A stretch of DNA of 64,000 bases from Pempheris klunzingeri (GCF_042242105.1 NC_092029.1:7131885-7195884); one strand, 5' to 3'. Counted from the first letter of the stretch, positions 35,145 to 47,950 are shown. Notes: a model not told the origin generated them from the sequence alone. Numbers and translations: made by a program.

Positions 35145-37409
35145 CTAATCTGCCTTTAAGCTGGTGTGAGCAGCTATCTCCTTCTCTTTCTCTCTGTCTT
35201 CCTCCTGAAGTCTGGCCTGCAGTTTAACACAGATGCTGGTGTCACCGCTCCACAGAGCCTGAAGGAAGAGGTCTGTGTCTTCTTTGAGCTGGTCTAGGTC
35301 GTTCTGGCTGCGGCGGTTCTGCCGATGGAGCTCCTTGGTGCGGAGTGCGATGCCAAGCAGGCCAGAATTGCTCAGGATGTTGTAAGTGTTATAGAAGCGC
35401 TTCCTCTTTACATTAGCATCATTCTCAGTCTCAGTCTCAGTCTCAGTGTCGGTCTGCTGATGTTGGCCCGGTGAGCTGCTCTCTTGGGTGGTGCCCAGAG
35501 GAACAGGGAGTGTGTGGCTGTTGGAGCAAGTGGTGTGAGTGAAAGACAAGGAGGTGGTAACCTCTGTCTGGCTGACGGTTGATGAAGGCCTCTCGCTGGC
35601 AGGACTAAAGCTGGTGCCAGCTTCTGTTGTGTGGAGAGAAAGTCGGCTCTGTGGCAGAGGAGACATACTGATAGGGCTAGCAGGGAGACTGGGAGTGGTT
35701 GAGCCAGGGTCAGTGGCACCTGCACGCTGACTTCTCTGCTGCTTCTCTCTCTGACAGTGTTCTCGGTGGCTGGAGGTCAAACTACTGCCTCTCTCTGACC
35801 CTGAAGCAGAGGATGGGGAGTAAGAAGAGGAGGAGGAGGTGGAGGAAGATGAGGAAGCAGTTCCTCTCCCTGAGGAACTTGAGCTGTCTCCAGGGTGTGG
35901 AGCGATCTTGGGGTATGATTTCAGGATTGGAAGATACTTCTTAGGGCGTCGATGTCTAGAGGAGGACTCTTTGGAGGCAGGGGAAGCTTGACGAGAGACT
36001 ACAGGCTGAAGGAAGACCACCTGAGGCTGCTGCACCACAGGCTGAACCACCTCCACAGTGGGACTAAACCCCCAGGGCTTCAGAGAAGAAGGATTATCTC
36101 CAGGCTGTAAATGCAACAAAATTGAGAGCTTTAGAGAGTGTGTCCCCCACACAGACGTGCCCATTTAAACCTCTTTTTCATTGTTTACAATGACACACAG
36201 TGAAAAGGAATTCAAAATTGGAGAGCTGAGAACTCTTCCAATGCAAAATAAGAACAACCAAGCACACACTGTGCCAGTTAATCATTTAGTCTATTAAATG
36301 GTAAATACAGTACCCAACGCAATTTTCCAGGAGGCAGATACTCCAGCTAAAATTGATTACTTACTACTTGACAAATGACTACAACAATCAATAGTTATAA
36401 GGATTTCAATATTTTCTCTGTTGATTAACTGTCAGTATTAGTTTCAACACAACTCCCCACACATTTTTTCATGGCTACATATCAACTTGAACAGTTGTTC
36501 TGCGATAGCTAATCCTCTTTTTGGGGACTGGCGTATGAAACGGGTCTACTGACCACATGTTCAACCTGCATTTGACCCATTCATGTGACAGCTGAAGTCA
36601 AAATGGGGTTACCAGTTACCAATAAAATACACTCAAAAAGAAAGCTGCTGTCTTAGTTTTCACTGTCTGATGTTTTTTCCTATTTTCATTATTTAATGAA
36701 ATCTGCATTAACTTTTGTGCTACTTCAACTTTACTTTTACAGTTCTGCTTTTTCTCTGCAAATAGTCTCAACCTTGTGTGAATGGTCAGTCTTTTTTAGG
36801 TGACATATTCCAGGCAGCTGTGATTAGACTGTGAAGACACTCGAGTTAAACACAGGCACAACTAAAACTGGACCACAACTTTCCTGTTGTGACCTGCTTA
36901 TACGACTGCCTGAGGTTAAAAGGATGAGGGCTGAACCTGACTGGAAGCAGAGAACGAGTTGATCCACACATACAAACTCAGATTCTTGTTAGAATAGTTA
37001 AGTTCGTGCTGTGCAGCAGCATCATACCTGCTTCAGGAGGACGTTGTTCATGATGATCATGGGAGAGAGGTTGGAGTAGGAGCTTCTGACCACAGCCAGC
37101 TGAGAGGGCTGGGGACCCGAGCCAGAAGTCTGTGGCCCCTGCTGTGCAACAAGGCGGGGTGAATCCTCATAGTCTGTGGCATCCACTGTGCTCATGTGCT
37201 CCGAGCTTGCATCTATAAACCAGGAAGAAGAGTAACATCAAATAAGGATAATAATGAAGTGATACCTTATAATAAAATAGTGGAAGGAACAAGATCGAAC
37301 CTGAGAATCCGGAGTCTCTTTCTGAATCAGCCCGGGAGTTTCCAGACTTCATAATGCGAGGTCTGTTTGCTGGCCTTGAGTGACTCTCTGCCTTCCTCTT
37401 GGTGCTCAT
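35145..37409 (-). CDS. cipc: CLOCK-interacting pacemaker (circadian repressor)
   Basis: CIPC binds CLOCK and represses CLOCK-BMAL1 transcription in vertebrates. Three coding exons on the minus strand (37409-37301, 37212-37028 and 36104-35145) join in phase to give 417 residues (human 399). Conserved blocks in order are DSERDSGFS near residue 30, NLSPMIIMNNVLLKQ at the end of exon 2, KKYLPILKSYPKIAPHPG in exon 3, and the C-terminal helix SGLLGIALRTKELHRQN followed by LDQLKEDTDLFLQAL, the predicted coiled-coil that contacts CLOCK. Between these lie a Ser-rich run and a Thr-Glu repeat, both low complexity. The start is the first ATG after a plausible acceptor at 37427 and opens MSTKRKAESH; a basic patch MKSGNS/NRPRI precedes the conserved block. 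CIPC is poorly conserved outside the motifs, but the three motif blocks in the right order make the call secure. Confidence 0.93.
36105..37027 (-). other. cipc: cipc intron 2
   Basis: A 923-base AT-rich intron. A weak reverse-strand copy of a dispersed repeat may lie at 36370-36450. Nothing else is recognised. Confidence 0.6.
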
Positions 37410-38400
37410 CTCGCTTTCCTGCTGTACTGACAATGAATGTCCTTGCTTCGACAGTCTCTGACAGCAAATATATCAGCACATTAAAAGCTGGGTGCCATTT
37501 TCAAACAACACTGAATGGATCCTCTTTTCACATCAATGACTGAATATGGAGTTGCGCACTGAAAATTGAAAAACACACCAAAAATCATAACTGTTGTAGA
37601 AAAAATATAGTAGAAAGTACCGTTATTACAGTATTAAGATAGCTGAAACTATGAAGATAGTTAGGATGAGGCTAATTGGTCTACTGTGACACAAACGTTA
37701 GCCAATTTTGAAAATGAAAACGAAAAGGAAAGGTAGTTAACTGAAGTAGTTATAACATATGATTAATGGCGGCCTAGCTAAGTTTGCTGAAGGCAAATTA
37801 ACTCTTAAAAAGTCCAACACACAGTTAAACTCAGCACTAGTTGGCAACATCAGTTAGCTAACGCTAATGTTAATTTAACGGCTGATGGCAAAGCTGACGT
37901 CGCAGCGTCAACTGACACCAAGTAAACAGCAGTCTGGGTACAAAAGCTCCAAAAAACGTCTGGGAAACGCAGAAAAACAGGCGTACTTTGTCCTTACTGC
38001 TTGCTCCTACGACGCTGTCTCCGAGGACGCGGGATACGAGCTCACAGACGGATCGTCGTGTGTGCTGTCGCCCGCTGGTGTGGCCGCTGCTGCTACGCTG
38101 ACTGGGACTCAGTGTTCCACGGTACAACACACGAGACAGAGCGCCCCTCCCAGTCCGCTCGGTCACATGCAGAGCACGGTGGCAACAGCCGCTAACGATG
38201 GCGGGTTAATTGTCCCCCGAGAGCGTCAAAACGGAAAAGTAGGCTGTGGTCGACTTGAGCGCCTTTGGTTTTCTCCAGGCGTTTGTTTCTGGACGGCGAA
38301 AAAATGCTAAGGACAGGATATTCGTTAGAGCCGCTCTGCCATATTTGGCAGTTAAGGGCGGAGCGCTGTCTGGAGTACCACATACGTCACATTCTTTACG
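37410..38400 (-). promoter_or_regulatory. cipc: cipc 5' UTR, first intron and promoter island
   Basis: A likely 5' non-coding exon ends at 37998 (donor AGCA|GTAAGGAC, minus strand) and splices to an acceptor at 37427, leaving 17 UTR bases before the ATG. The stretch 37870-38400 is rich in GC and CpG compared with its surroundings, as expected for a CpG-island promoter. A CRE-like TACGTCAC lies at about 38383-38390 and a TGACGTCG at about 37891-37900. GCTAAC-type words occur at 37677-37866 inside the first intron. The transcription start is not determined. Confidence 0.5.
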
Positions 38401-38715
38401 CTGCTATGCCCGCCCACCTGGTAGCTTTCCTGGCTTCTGATTGGTCGGCGCGGGCAGCAGCTGAAAAACGTGACCCAGGCCAAATGTGTGGCAAGTTAAG
38501 GACATTGTGTACGCCGTGCTGTTGGGATGTGTACTGTACAGCGCCAGCATCTCTTATGGGAACCCCGGTGACGTGAGGTGTGTAAAGAGTAATGTTCTTG
38601 TGTATTACATAACAGCCCGCTTGGCCTAACGTTAACCCAAGCAGAGCAAGTCTGCTGTGCTGCACGTTTGAAGAAGTAAACACAACACTCCCCCACGGTA
38701 CAAAACGTCCTCGTT

Positions 38716-38721
38716 CACGTG
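38716..38721. promoter_or_regulatory. E-box CACGTG upstream of cipc
   Basis: Perfect E-box in GTTCACGTGCATG, about 0.7 kb upstream of the inferred end of the cipc 5' exon. E-boxes drive clock-controlled repressors, so this is a plausible CLOCK-BMAL1 feedback site. CACGTG also occurs elsewhere in the window at close to chance frequency. Confidence 0.35.
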
Positions 38722-38821
38722 CATGCATGTTGATCTTAAGCACTTGTGCTCTTACTGTTCGTTTCCATGCCTGCAATAACACAAATGGAGGGTGAAGAAA
38801 GTGTGCGTGCATGCCTAGGAA

Positions 38822-41582
38822 GAGAAAACAACCACAAAAGACAACTTATAACACACTAAGAGCTGCATAATAGGCCGTTTTATATACTGTCATAGAAATG
38901 TATACAGTCATAGTAGCTACAGTATCTGATGGCCCTCATTTGAAATCTATAAACAAAACCCAAGTAGGGTTTATTTAAATCATTCACAAAGTTGTCTAGC
39001 AAGGCTATTGTCCTCTAAAGTTTCGTATGATGTGATGAATATTGGCTGTAAATCTAACCACACCTCTGTCGTCTCACATGTCTCTGAAAGGCTGTGAAAC
39101 CTAATACAGATCAAAGGATAACAGTAACCCACTGTGCTTTGTTAACAGTGCTACTACAGAGTCGTGACCGATAAAAAGCTCAGTGTCCTCACATATCACC
39201 CATCCCAAACACAAAAAAGTAGATAACACAGACGATCCTTGTATTTTGGGTGCATTTTATTTCATGGACTTGTCACGTCCCATAATTAGGCAGAGTTAAA
39301 AAACAAGAAAGTCACACAAGATGATGTATTTTGTCAGTGTAGCTGTGCAAAGAATATGTTTCGGATTATAACAGGGATCCCACTGCAAGAGTCACAATGA
39401 ACATGCAGTCATAGAGAAGGTCTGTGGCCTTTCTGTGAAAGTTGCCATTGATCTGACAGTTAATCAGTGAACACATCAAGGCCTTAATCCTTTCCCCTGG
39501 CAACACCCTCACAGCATTACACCCATTATTCTGAATCTGGTTGTATCCCATGTCCCTCACTCAAAAACAACTAGGTTTTTAAAATCTCAAATGGACATTG
39601 ATTTTAGTCTGTTATAACACAGCAGATGAAGTTTTTTTGATAATTCATCAATAAAGAAAAGAGTGTCATGGACAAGATGGAGAGCCTGATGTCTGACGGA
39701 TGCACTGGATGAGGAAAGATATATGGACAGAGGACGAATAGTCAGATACGATCAATTCACGGATGTGCTGTTGTTCGACACTCCAAAGTCACACCTCAGG
39801 ATGAAACTGGACAGATGCATGAATCAGTGAAGAGTTATCTTGTTTTGAGGCAACTGGCACCTGAAAAGACAAAAATACAAAAACAATTGAACTATATGTC
39901 TATGAAAAGCATCTGTAAAGTTGTCTACATTGTGATTTTTCTTATCCATAGATGTTCCAAATTGCAAGTTGACCTAATATTATGAAACCCACTGATGTGC
40001 TAAAAAGCGCTCCAAAGCTCCACCCGAATGATGGTTTTGACATTTAGCCGGATGGATCACAGAGCAAGCCTACAGGGCACAGGCTCAGGAGCTCATGGGG
40101 TTATAGGTCCCTTAAGACTGAGCCTCTGTGTGAAGTGACATTTCCCTCTGAATAACAGAAGCAACGTGAATGAAGCCACCATGAAACAATCAAAGCCAAT
40201 GTCTGTTCCCTCTGGTTTTATGTGGGAAGCTTTCCTCCATTTCAGTTTCTGTTCACTAATGGCGTCATACGATTTTGAATCTGCTGGAAGAAATTAAAAA
40301 CTCTGCAACTGTGTGGTACCATGACCGCTAAAGATGGGGTGGGGGTGTTGTGAGGTCATGGGTAAGCAATGGTTTACAAAGGAATGCGTGACCAGACAGG
40401 AGCCAGAGCAACATGGCCACACAGGTCACTACGCTGTTGATACATAATGTGGGGAAATCTGCGGACCACCACCAGACGCACCCTTACCCCACGATGACCT
40501 CAACCCCGATGTCTGGCTTTTATTGAAGCCGATTCAGCAGATAGATTTCTTTCAAACTCTTTTAAGGCTGCTGGATAAGATGTTCCCTCCCCCTTCTTCT
40601 TATCAGAGGAGATGTAGAAAGCCTATAGTCCCTGCTTCAAACAGCTGACCCGGCTTCCACCGCTGTTCCTTAGTCCTCAAGAGGGAAAGGTTTACGTACT
40701 TCATTTACTGAGCCAGTAGTGACACTTCCAGTGCTGATAACGAGGCCTTGCTTGATTCTTAATACTGATTAATCTGATCTCTATATGTAAAAGTCTGTGG
40801 GGTGGCATTTTTTACAGAAGCACTTCATAACCCTCTGGTTGCAGCCTTAAACGTTTAAACCTCACAATGGAGCCTTTCCAGTGCCCATTACTTATTACTT
40901 ATTTCGGGCATCTCGTTCTTTATTACGTCATTACAAAGTAATTCAAAATTGGTTTCACGACAATTTCCCCTTTCAAATAAAAGAGAGGGAGAGCAGCACA
41001 GAGAGATTACCTGTGACACACGCTGCCCTTTTGATCTGTATGTGAAAAGACTGAAGTCCAAGACAAACAAAACACCAAACTCTTGAATTGGTCTGTCAAA
41101 TGATGCGTCTGATTGTGCCCTGGGTCCTTTGGATTCGACTTCAAAAAGGTATTTTCATGTATTGAATTTGAATTTGGCTGCTTTTTGGATTTATCCCTTG
41201 GTCAGAGTTGAACCTTCATCTCCAGTGTTATAACACAGAAAATACCCCAAAATCTTTACTGATCCCCTCGTTTCCCTTCCTTTTTTGTGGTATTCTTTTT
41301 GTTGTTCCCCTGATATGTGAATTTGGTTATTCTTACACTGGCAGTCCTTGGTTGGAAATATCAGCAGCTTTGGATTATTGTGCTACAAATGCTCTGTTGC
41401 TGTTGGATTACAGGCCTGCCAAAGAGAAGAGCAACACAGCAGACAATATATTGTGATATTCAATCCCATCTGTCCTTGGTAGCCACACAGTGAGGAGGAA
41501 ACGGTGATGAATGTAGCCACAAATGTCTAAACATTATGAAACAGTGTGTGTGTGTGTAGCCCACAAGGGGGCAATCCATCTC
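38822..41582 (-). other. Gap between cipc promoter and pgf stop; probable pgf 3' UTR
   Basis: No coding sequence is recognised. Minus-strand AATAAA signals occur at about 40918-40923 (CTTTATTACG on the plus strand) and about 39254-39262 (CATTTTATTTCATG), so the pgf 3' UTR may cover 0.7-2.3 kb. AT-rich 3' UTRs are usual for VEGF-family mRNAs. A (GT)7 run lies at 41544-41558. Confidence 0.45.
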
Positions 41583-44360
41583 TTACTTGCCACAGCCGTT
41601 TGCTGTCTTCTTTTGTTTCCTCCTTCGTGGTTTGTTCTTGATAGACTCGCCGCTGCTGTGGAGGAAGAGCGAAGAGCAATGAGGATACCGATGTGTTAAA
41701 GCCTGATAGAGAAAGTGTTCATCTACTGACCTTTTATTATTTAGAAGTTGCTGACGGGCTCTGAAATAGGAGAAAAAACAATTGGCAATCAGCTGTGCTA
41801 TAAAAATGTCTGTTAGCATCTGGCATTTATTAGAAACAATCAGTAATTTACCTGCATTCACACCTCTGATGCTCCACAAATTTGAGCTGCACATGGTGCA
41901 TAGATGTCATGGGATGAATCCTCATCACCTGAGAAACAAAGGGAAGGAAAAACTAAAGCTGAATATAGGATCACATATTTAATGTTAGCCAAAAGTGCAT
42001 TTTAAACACTCCCCTTTATGTGCTTCCGATAAATCATTTCTGATTAGACATCATGCTACACCTCCAGAGTGACGTTGCGTTCAAGTGTAGGCTGGCACTC
42101 CAGGTACTCATCCCCACAGCAGCCAGAGCACCGCCAAAGTGGAACACAAGCAGGCAGGTAGATATACTCCACTTCTCCAGGGTACTCCTGCTCCACATCC
42201 ACCAACTGCTCCATGGGCCGGCACATGCTCTTTGCCCACACCTCCCTGAACGCCATTGCTATAAGACAAGTTCATTCTTTGGTCTTTCAAGCATTTGCAA
42301 GTAGACATGTTTGTTCAGTGGGACATAATGAAGAGCATGGCCCTTACCTGTTGAGTGACCATCCACTGGAGAGTGTGAAATCTGCAAAATACATTAAAAA
42401 AAATTTTAAAAATTGATATCTACAGAGACCAACCTTCGATTTCATTCAATAAAAGTATTAGCATTAATGCCAAACAAGGTTGTGATGAGGAAGAACCTGC
42501 ATACAATCCGGAAACTGATAAAAAAGGAGAAATAAGGATGGTAGAAGTAGCTGCAGAGCGCCCTCTCGTGGCAGAGAAAAAGTAGTGCACACACAATGGT
42601 CCAGTAAAAACAGTGATGCAGCATGGTGTCAGGAGAGTACCACTGCGCCCTGTTTGAAAATCAGCAAAAAAGCAGTAAGATGAGCCAAGCAACAACTAAA
42701 AACACACATGATTTCGCAATTTGCTGAAATACTAGAGGGTTTATTATCACAAGAGTGAAAACCTTCAAAGTATGCGAAGAATAACAGCAAAGAATAGCTG
42801 CTTCTTTTTACTCATGGGAGTTTCACACACAATAAACACAGTTAAAACAAAGGCAGCACTGTGGAGTATCATGGCACAACATGAATTTAGTTAAGTTCTC
42901 ACAATCCAGCCTCCAAACCCTCAATGGCAATGATCCCGATTTCTGAACGGCAAATTGAGCAGAAAGCAAAGTTGATCTTGGCTCTCGTCTTCTTTTGAAC
43001 ATCAACAATCTTCTTCTTCTCCTCTCGCTCTGTGAACATTGATGGGAACATTGTCTTCCACATGCCACAGACAGGGAACGCCTCTCAGCACAGACAACAG
43101 GAGGTTTTATTGTAGGTTTGTAGGTTTATTGTTTTATGTTTGCACCAAATCCGGAGTCTTTACTGCTTAATTGTCCCTTATCTTGTTTTCCATTTTTGTT
43201 CCTCTAAGTTTGAAACTTACACAAAGCACAATGCACAATAATTATTAGCATATGACCAAAAATTAAAAACGGCATGACGTTCGAGTTGTTCTTGGCATTT
43301 TTTTCCATCCACTGGTTTCATGTGTCTTTCTCTCTCTCCACCCTTCCTGCTGTCTCTCTCCGTGTGATATTCCAATGTAACATGCATGTTTTGATTGAGT
43401 GCCTGGCAAATAAGATTGGCTTTGCTCTTTTATAACACTGAAAAACAAAGTATCATCTGGGATGATGAGATTCTAGTAAATCAAAGTATCTGTCAGGGTC
43501 CCGATTTGATCTTTTCTTCAAATTTGTTGAGATTTGCAAACCTGCATTTTGGATACATACTGAGGGCAACCAATTATTCATGTAGTGGTCATTATAGATT
43601 TTTAAAAATGGCAGCCTAAAAATGAACTAGCTTTTATTACTGACGCTGTGCCTTACACATGCAGGACATCAATGTTATATTACAAAACATGCACTGGTTT
43701 TGATTTTTTTACATTAAATTAAGCCCAACCAGTCACAATGAAAGCTGATTGCATTTGTATCAGTACTAAGATTTCCATCCCTGACCCACTGCTGTGTCCC
43801 TTCAAACACAGCAGAACTGTGTGGATGGATGAAATAGTCCTCTGGATGCTAAAACAAACAAACAAACAAAGCATTTCAATCTATTTTGAGGTGACTCACA
43901 TCTGTACTCCTTTCTGGACTTCAAAAGTTCATGTGAGAGACACCTACATAGAATTTCAATGGGTGACTCTGACTGTCTGAACCTGGATCAGTAACATGCA
44001 GCAGCTGCATCTGAGGCTGGCTGGCTGAGTCAATATCTGTGCACATGGCTGCAAACACGACGATTCCCAAACCCCTAAACACAGATGGTGTCTTCATGGT
44101 GGGCCACAGCCAGCCAGAACACAACAGATGTGTCCTCTCACAGAGAAATAAGTCCGCGCTTCAACGTGCAAAATATACCGTGATAAATAACACATTTAAG
44201 CATTTCTCCACAGCTGAACCCTGAAACTTCCCATCTTAACTTAGAAAAACAGTTGATTTTAATGACATTACATCCTGTAAAACATGTGCATTACCTGCGC
44301 AGGTAGCAGCTGCGGCAGAAGAACCAATAAGAGATGCGAGACTCGGGCGAAACTTTGCAT
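41583..44360 (-). CDS. pgf: Placenta growth factor (VEGF/PDGF-family cystine-knot ligand)
   Basis: PGF is a secreted dimeric ligand of VEGFR1 acting in blood-vessel growth. Six coding exons (minus strand: 44360-44295, 42381-42348, 42258-42062, 41928-41852, 41760-41731 and 41655-41583) join in phase to 158 residues (human short form 149). Exon 1 is a complete signal peptide (MQSFARVSHLLLVLLPQL, then LPAQ). The cystine-knot core begins REVWAKSMCRPMEQLVDVEQ and continues through LPACVPLWRCSGCCGDEYL to RCECR. All eight conserved cysteines, including the inter-chain pair region PACV..CSGCC, are present. The tail is short and basic (KNKPRRRKQKK), like the heparin-binding stretch of PlGF-2. Linkage to other 14q24 genes favours PGF over VEGFA. 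The 75-nt intron between the last two exons is in frame and stop-free. Teleosts carry pgfa/pgfb duplicates; I cannot tell which this is. Confidence 0.92.
42382..44294 (-). other. pgf: pgf intron 1
   Basis: This 1.9-kb AT-rich intron follows the signal-peptide exon. An AAAC repeat lies at 43853-43869. The minus-strand open frame at 42823-43068 resembles nothing known to me. Confidence 0.6.
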
Positions 44361-44506
44361 GATTCCGAGGACAAGTCACCTCCCCTCTCCTCCGGGCTGA
44401 AGTGAAAAAGTCTGAGCAGCAGCGTCCTGAAGCGGTCCGGCTTTTGATTGGCGCGCAGTCCCGCTGTGCGCGAGCCGGGATGGAGGGCGCGCACCAAACA
44501 CCATGG

Positions 44507-44516
44507 ATATATATAT
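44507..44516 (-). promoter_or_regulatory. pgf: TATA-like box upstream of pgf
   Basis: ATATATATAT lies 147 bases upstream of the pgf ATG on the minus strand and is flanked by GC-rich sequence (GGGCGCGCACC nearby). The spacing fits a TATA box with a 5' UTR of about 110-120 bases. No splice is needed between this and the ATG. Confidence 0.45.
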
Positions 44517-44519
44517 GAA

Positions 44520-47500
44520 CAGCTGATGATCAACAGGAGAGAGAAAAGAGAAGAGAGAGGATGATGTGAGTTACCACAGAATGTCTCTATCATTTCTGTC
44601 CAAAATGTCAGGTCATGATGTAAGATATAAACAGACAATAATTAATGCATAGATAAATAATGATGACTATAATTAGGAATATATCAGTGTCTAGTGTCAT
44701 GTTCTGCTGTCCAAGTGAATCTCCTTTGTGTGCTCCTGCCACAAGTCTGTATGAAGTATGTTACAGATCCATACCATATCTACTGTACATTCTTATTTTT
44801 TTTAGCCCCTTTACTATAAATAATAAGTTGCAAACTACAATTGTACTTTAGGAACTTCACTGGCAGGCAGCTATTGGTTGCCATTCATTTCTATACAATA
44901 TGATAATCTACGAGGAAACTCTCATGTCGTACATTCTTTTTTCTCAAAGTCTCATTATCTTAATGAGGTAACACAGTGCAGACTTTTCAAGTCAACCTGC
45001 ATTCAAACTGCAGTCCCACACAACAATAATGTAACACTGAGAGAATTAGTGCAGACTTGATGTGATTATACAACTTCAGAAAGTTTCCAGACTAATTGAT
45101 TTGCATACTATGGTCACTGTTCAGTGAGAGTTTTGGTGAATTTTTCATTTAAAATGATGAATTAGGTGTTTCTCTGTGGGTTGCGAAAAAGCTCTGATTT
45201 CTCAAAAGCTAAATAACAATTTAAAAAGCAACTGGATTATCTGAAACACTGTTCCAAAGCTGAAACAGGGATGTATTTCATGCCTCATAAAAAGTTTACA
45301 TTTTAGACATACATGCTTTCAACAGCACAGCAAAGTGTTAACAGAAATGAATGAAAACCAATGGCTGCCATCTGCACAGACACACACTGATATGGTGCTT
45401 TTAAGTGCCCTCGTTCTTTTGTCTTGTCCTGATTATGATTATGAAATGCTGTCTGCCAGGGTAAGTCCACAGTACCAGGGGATCCCTGCACCTCTGCACT
45501 AAGAGCCAACACAGAGGTGCTCTGGGTCCACTTCTGGATCTGATTCCCGGTTTAAGCAGTTTGGCTCTTCTGCACAGTTTGTGGCCTGGCACAAACGCTG
45601 GTTATCAACACTGATGCTGCTGGAATGAGCAGAATGTGTCAGAGGCGCCCTCCTTCATTCCTGATCGTGGCAAGTTTACACACAATCATGTGTTTACTAC
45701 AGATACCATATCTGTTATCTTCAGTGTCCATGAGCTCTATAAACATCTGCTCTATAAATTAAGACTTCTTATTACACAATACCTGTCTTACAGTTAGTGC
45801 TGATTCTTGATGATGTTCACTTCCCAAAATTACTTTCAGGTGCAGCGATACCAGCCACGATTCTTGTTGGTTCGTTCTGCAGGGTGTAAATAACAAGCAC
45901 AGCAGTGCCCCTACATTTATTAGGAGGGCTCAGATGTGTTTTCACAGCCAGTGTGATTTATGGGATAATTGGGCCGGTGTGTGTTGTCCGTGAAGGAGAT
46001 AAGCAAGACGGATGGCGCCTCTCCTCTCGCCCCTCAGTCTTTGCAGGCTGTGATGGTGGAGTAGCGAGGCGCCCATGTAGGAAGAGTCATGTTTATGTCC
46101 CCTTGTGCATGAGGTTAATTAATGTACGAAGTGAGTATTCTGCAATATTCTTGGTATCAGAGAAAGACAAAAGCACTGGGCTCAAACCCAAATCTATCAG
46201 GGCGATCTCTAAATCCAGATAATGTCTAGTAATCGTTTAACATCTGTAAAGCCCACCATGAGCACTGAGCCAACACTCAGACAGATTTGAGTGTGTGAAC
46301 TGTTTTTGAACTTCCTGGTCTTCTAATGAATGTTTGCCAGCGCTCCTTACAGGCAGGACTCACCCACTTTCCGGGGTTTCCCCTCCCCTCCTGGGGTCCC
46401 AGTCTGAGACGGACAGCTGCTGCTTCCTGTCTCTGGGAACCACACCGATGCTCCAGTCCCAGTCCCCGTCGAGGGAGAATGAGGATTCCCTCAGCTGGAG
46501 CAGGTGGGACTACACAGCTCTGCTGTAAAATCCTCAGATGTGCCTAAGACTGTCTTTCGTTATATGGTCATATCAGTAAACAAAGCTTTTCTTTTCCTCT
46601 GAAGAATCCCTCTTGAGTTTCATCTTTTCTGACCTTACATCACATGGAAAGAGATGAAACTGAAACATAACCTGGAAAGTAAACTATTCATCTAAATGTG
46701 CACTAAGAAAATGACCTTATTTGACCATAAGGCTTGCTGAGGTTTATTGCTGCCACTCAAAGGAACAGATACACACCTCTTCATGTACAGGCTTGTCTAT
46801 TTTTATGCCTGTGATTAGAATCTGATTTCCCACACTTTTTGCCAGTCTTGAGCTGCAGGTGCATTGTGGGTAACGCTACTGGTTCCCAAGCCCACAGCAG
46901 CTAGACGGACCTACAGAGTGATGAATGTGACCCAAAAGGCCAAACAGATGCAGCTCCATTCTGGGACACGCACACTTTAACAGTGTGTTGGGAGTTTCTT
47001 GAATAAATTTAGCCTAACAAGGACATAACCTACACTGTGTGCAGTTTGGCTCCACCAACACTCTCTCCTCCTCAGAGAAAAGAGCTGGTGGACGCAGCTC
47101 AGGACACTGGTATAGATGAGGGGAACATACAGTCCCTTCATGGATTATACGTGTACCACTGCACTCTGTTGGATTAGAGTTGAGATGTATGCATTTTCTT
47201 GTGTAGATTGAATTTACAGGCAAGCGTTTCCTCTTTCATGTTTTTTAGAAATTCAGACTGAGGTGAGGCCTGATAAAACATATCTCCCTGTCATACAAGG
47301 TTTTTTTTGGCTGCACTCGTGGCAGTAATGTGGGAAAAAAAGGTACTTTTCCTGGATTGACCTTCAGCCTATTTGAAACTACACACGATTCAGACATTAC
47401 TAATCCAGTGTCTTTAAAGTTTCTTTGTGAGTAATCTTTAGCAGTGAGCTGTGGTACAGCATTACAAATCAGTTGCTTGTTTTATAGCTTGTGGAAGTAG

Positions 47501-47950
47501 GTCTGTGGACTGTTTGAAGACTTTGGGTCTGGCAGGGTGATTTATACTGTAAGCTTTCATCAAGCAAAAATATCCCTCTGATCACTGGTTTAATTAGGAA
47601 ATATTTGAGTTACTAATTTACTTTCCATTGTTTTTTTTAAACAGACGTCCCTCTCTGATAAAAAGCACAGAAAAAGCACATCTGATTGAACTCTGAATAT
47701 TTATTTGCTGTAATAGTTGAATTTGAAGGTTTAAAGGTTACAGAGCATGATGACACCATTTGGTCTGTATTTTAAAGTCTGTAAACAACAACAGCTACGG
47801 TCGACACAAACACAATTATTTTGCTTGATTGGACTCTTTGTTTCTCTGGACTCATCACCTCAACTGGACCTCAACAACCTCCCATGACACCTCCGCAAAT
47901 AAAAAGCCTGTTAATTAGCCCAAAATAACAGAATGCCTGTTTGAGTGTAC
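44520..47950. other. Intergenic region between pgf promoter and actr10 3' end
   Basis: I see no gene. The open frames at 45905-46222 and 46326-46547 lack recognisable similarity. A GC-richer patch at 45940-46110 contains TAATTGGG and GGTTAATTAATGT words and could be a cis-element, but I have no direct support. Confidence 0.5.

Noticed and set aside
35408-35725. 105-codon frame inside cipc exon 3 on the same strand
   Set aside because: It is a shadow of the cipc coding frame in repeat-rich sequence.
37885-38310. 141-codon plus-strand open frame opposite the cipc 5' exon
   Set aside because: It lies in a CpG-rich promoter where stop codons are scarce and has no recognisable domain. Several other frames are open in the same place.
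39271-39287. CGTCCCATAATTA resembling the ZNF410 motif CATCCCATAATA
   Set aside because: A single imperfect site. Known ZNF410 control depends on dense clusters of near-perfect sites.
45905-46222. 105-codon plus-strand frame between pgf and actr10
   Set aside because: No similarity to known proteins, no splice context and no start context. Treated as non-coding.
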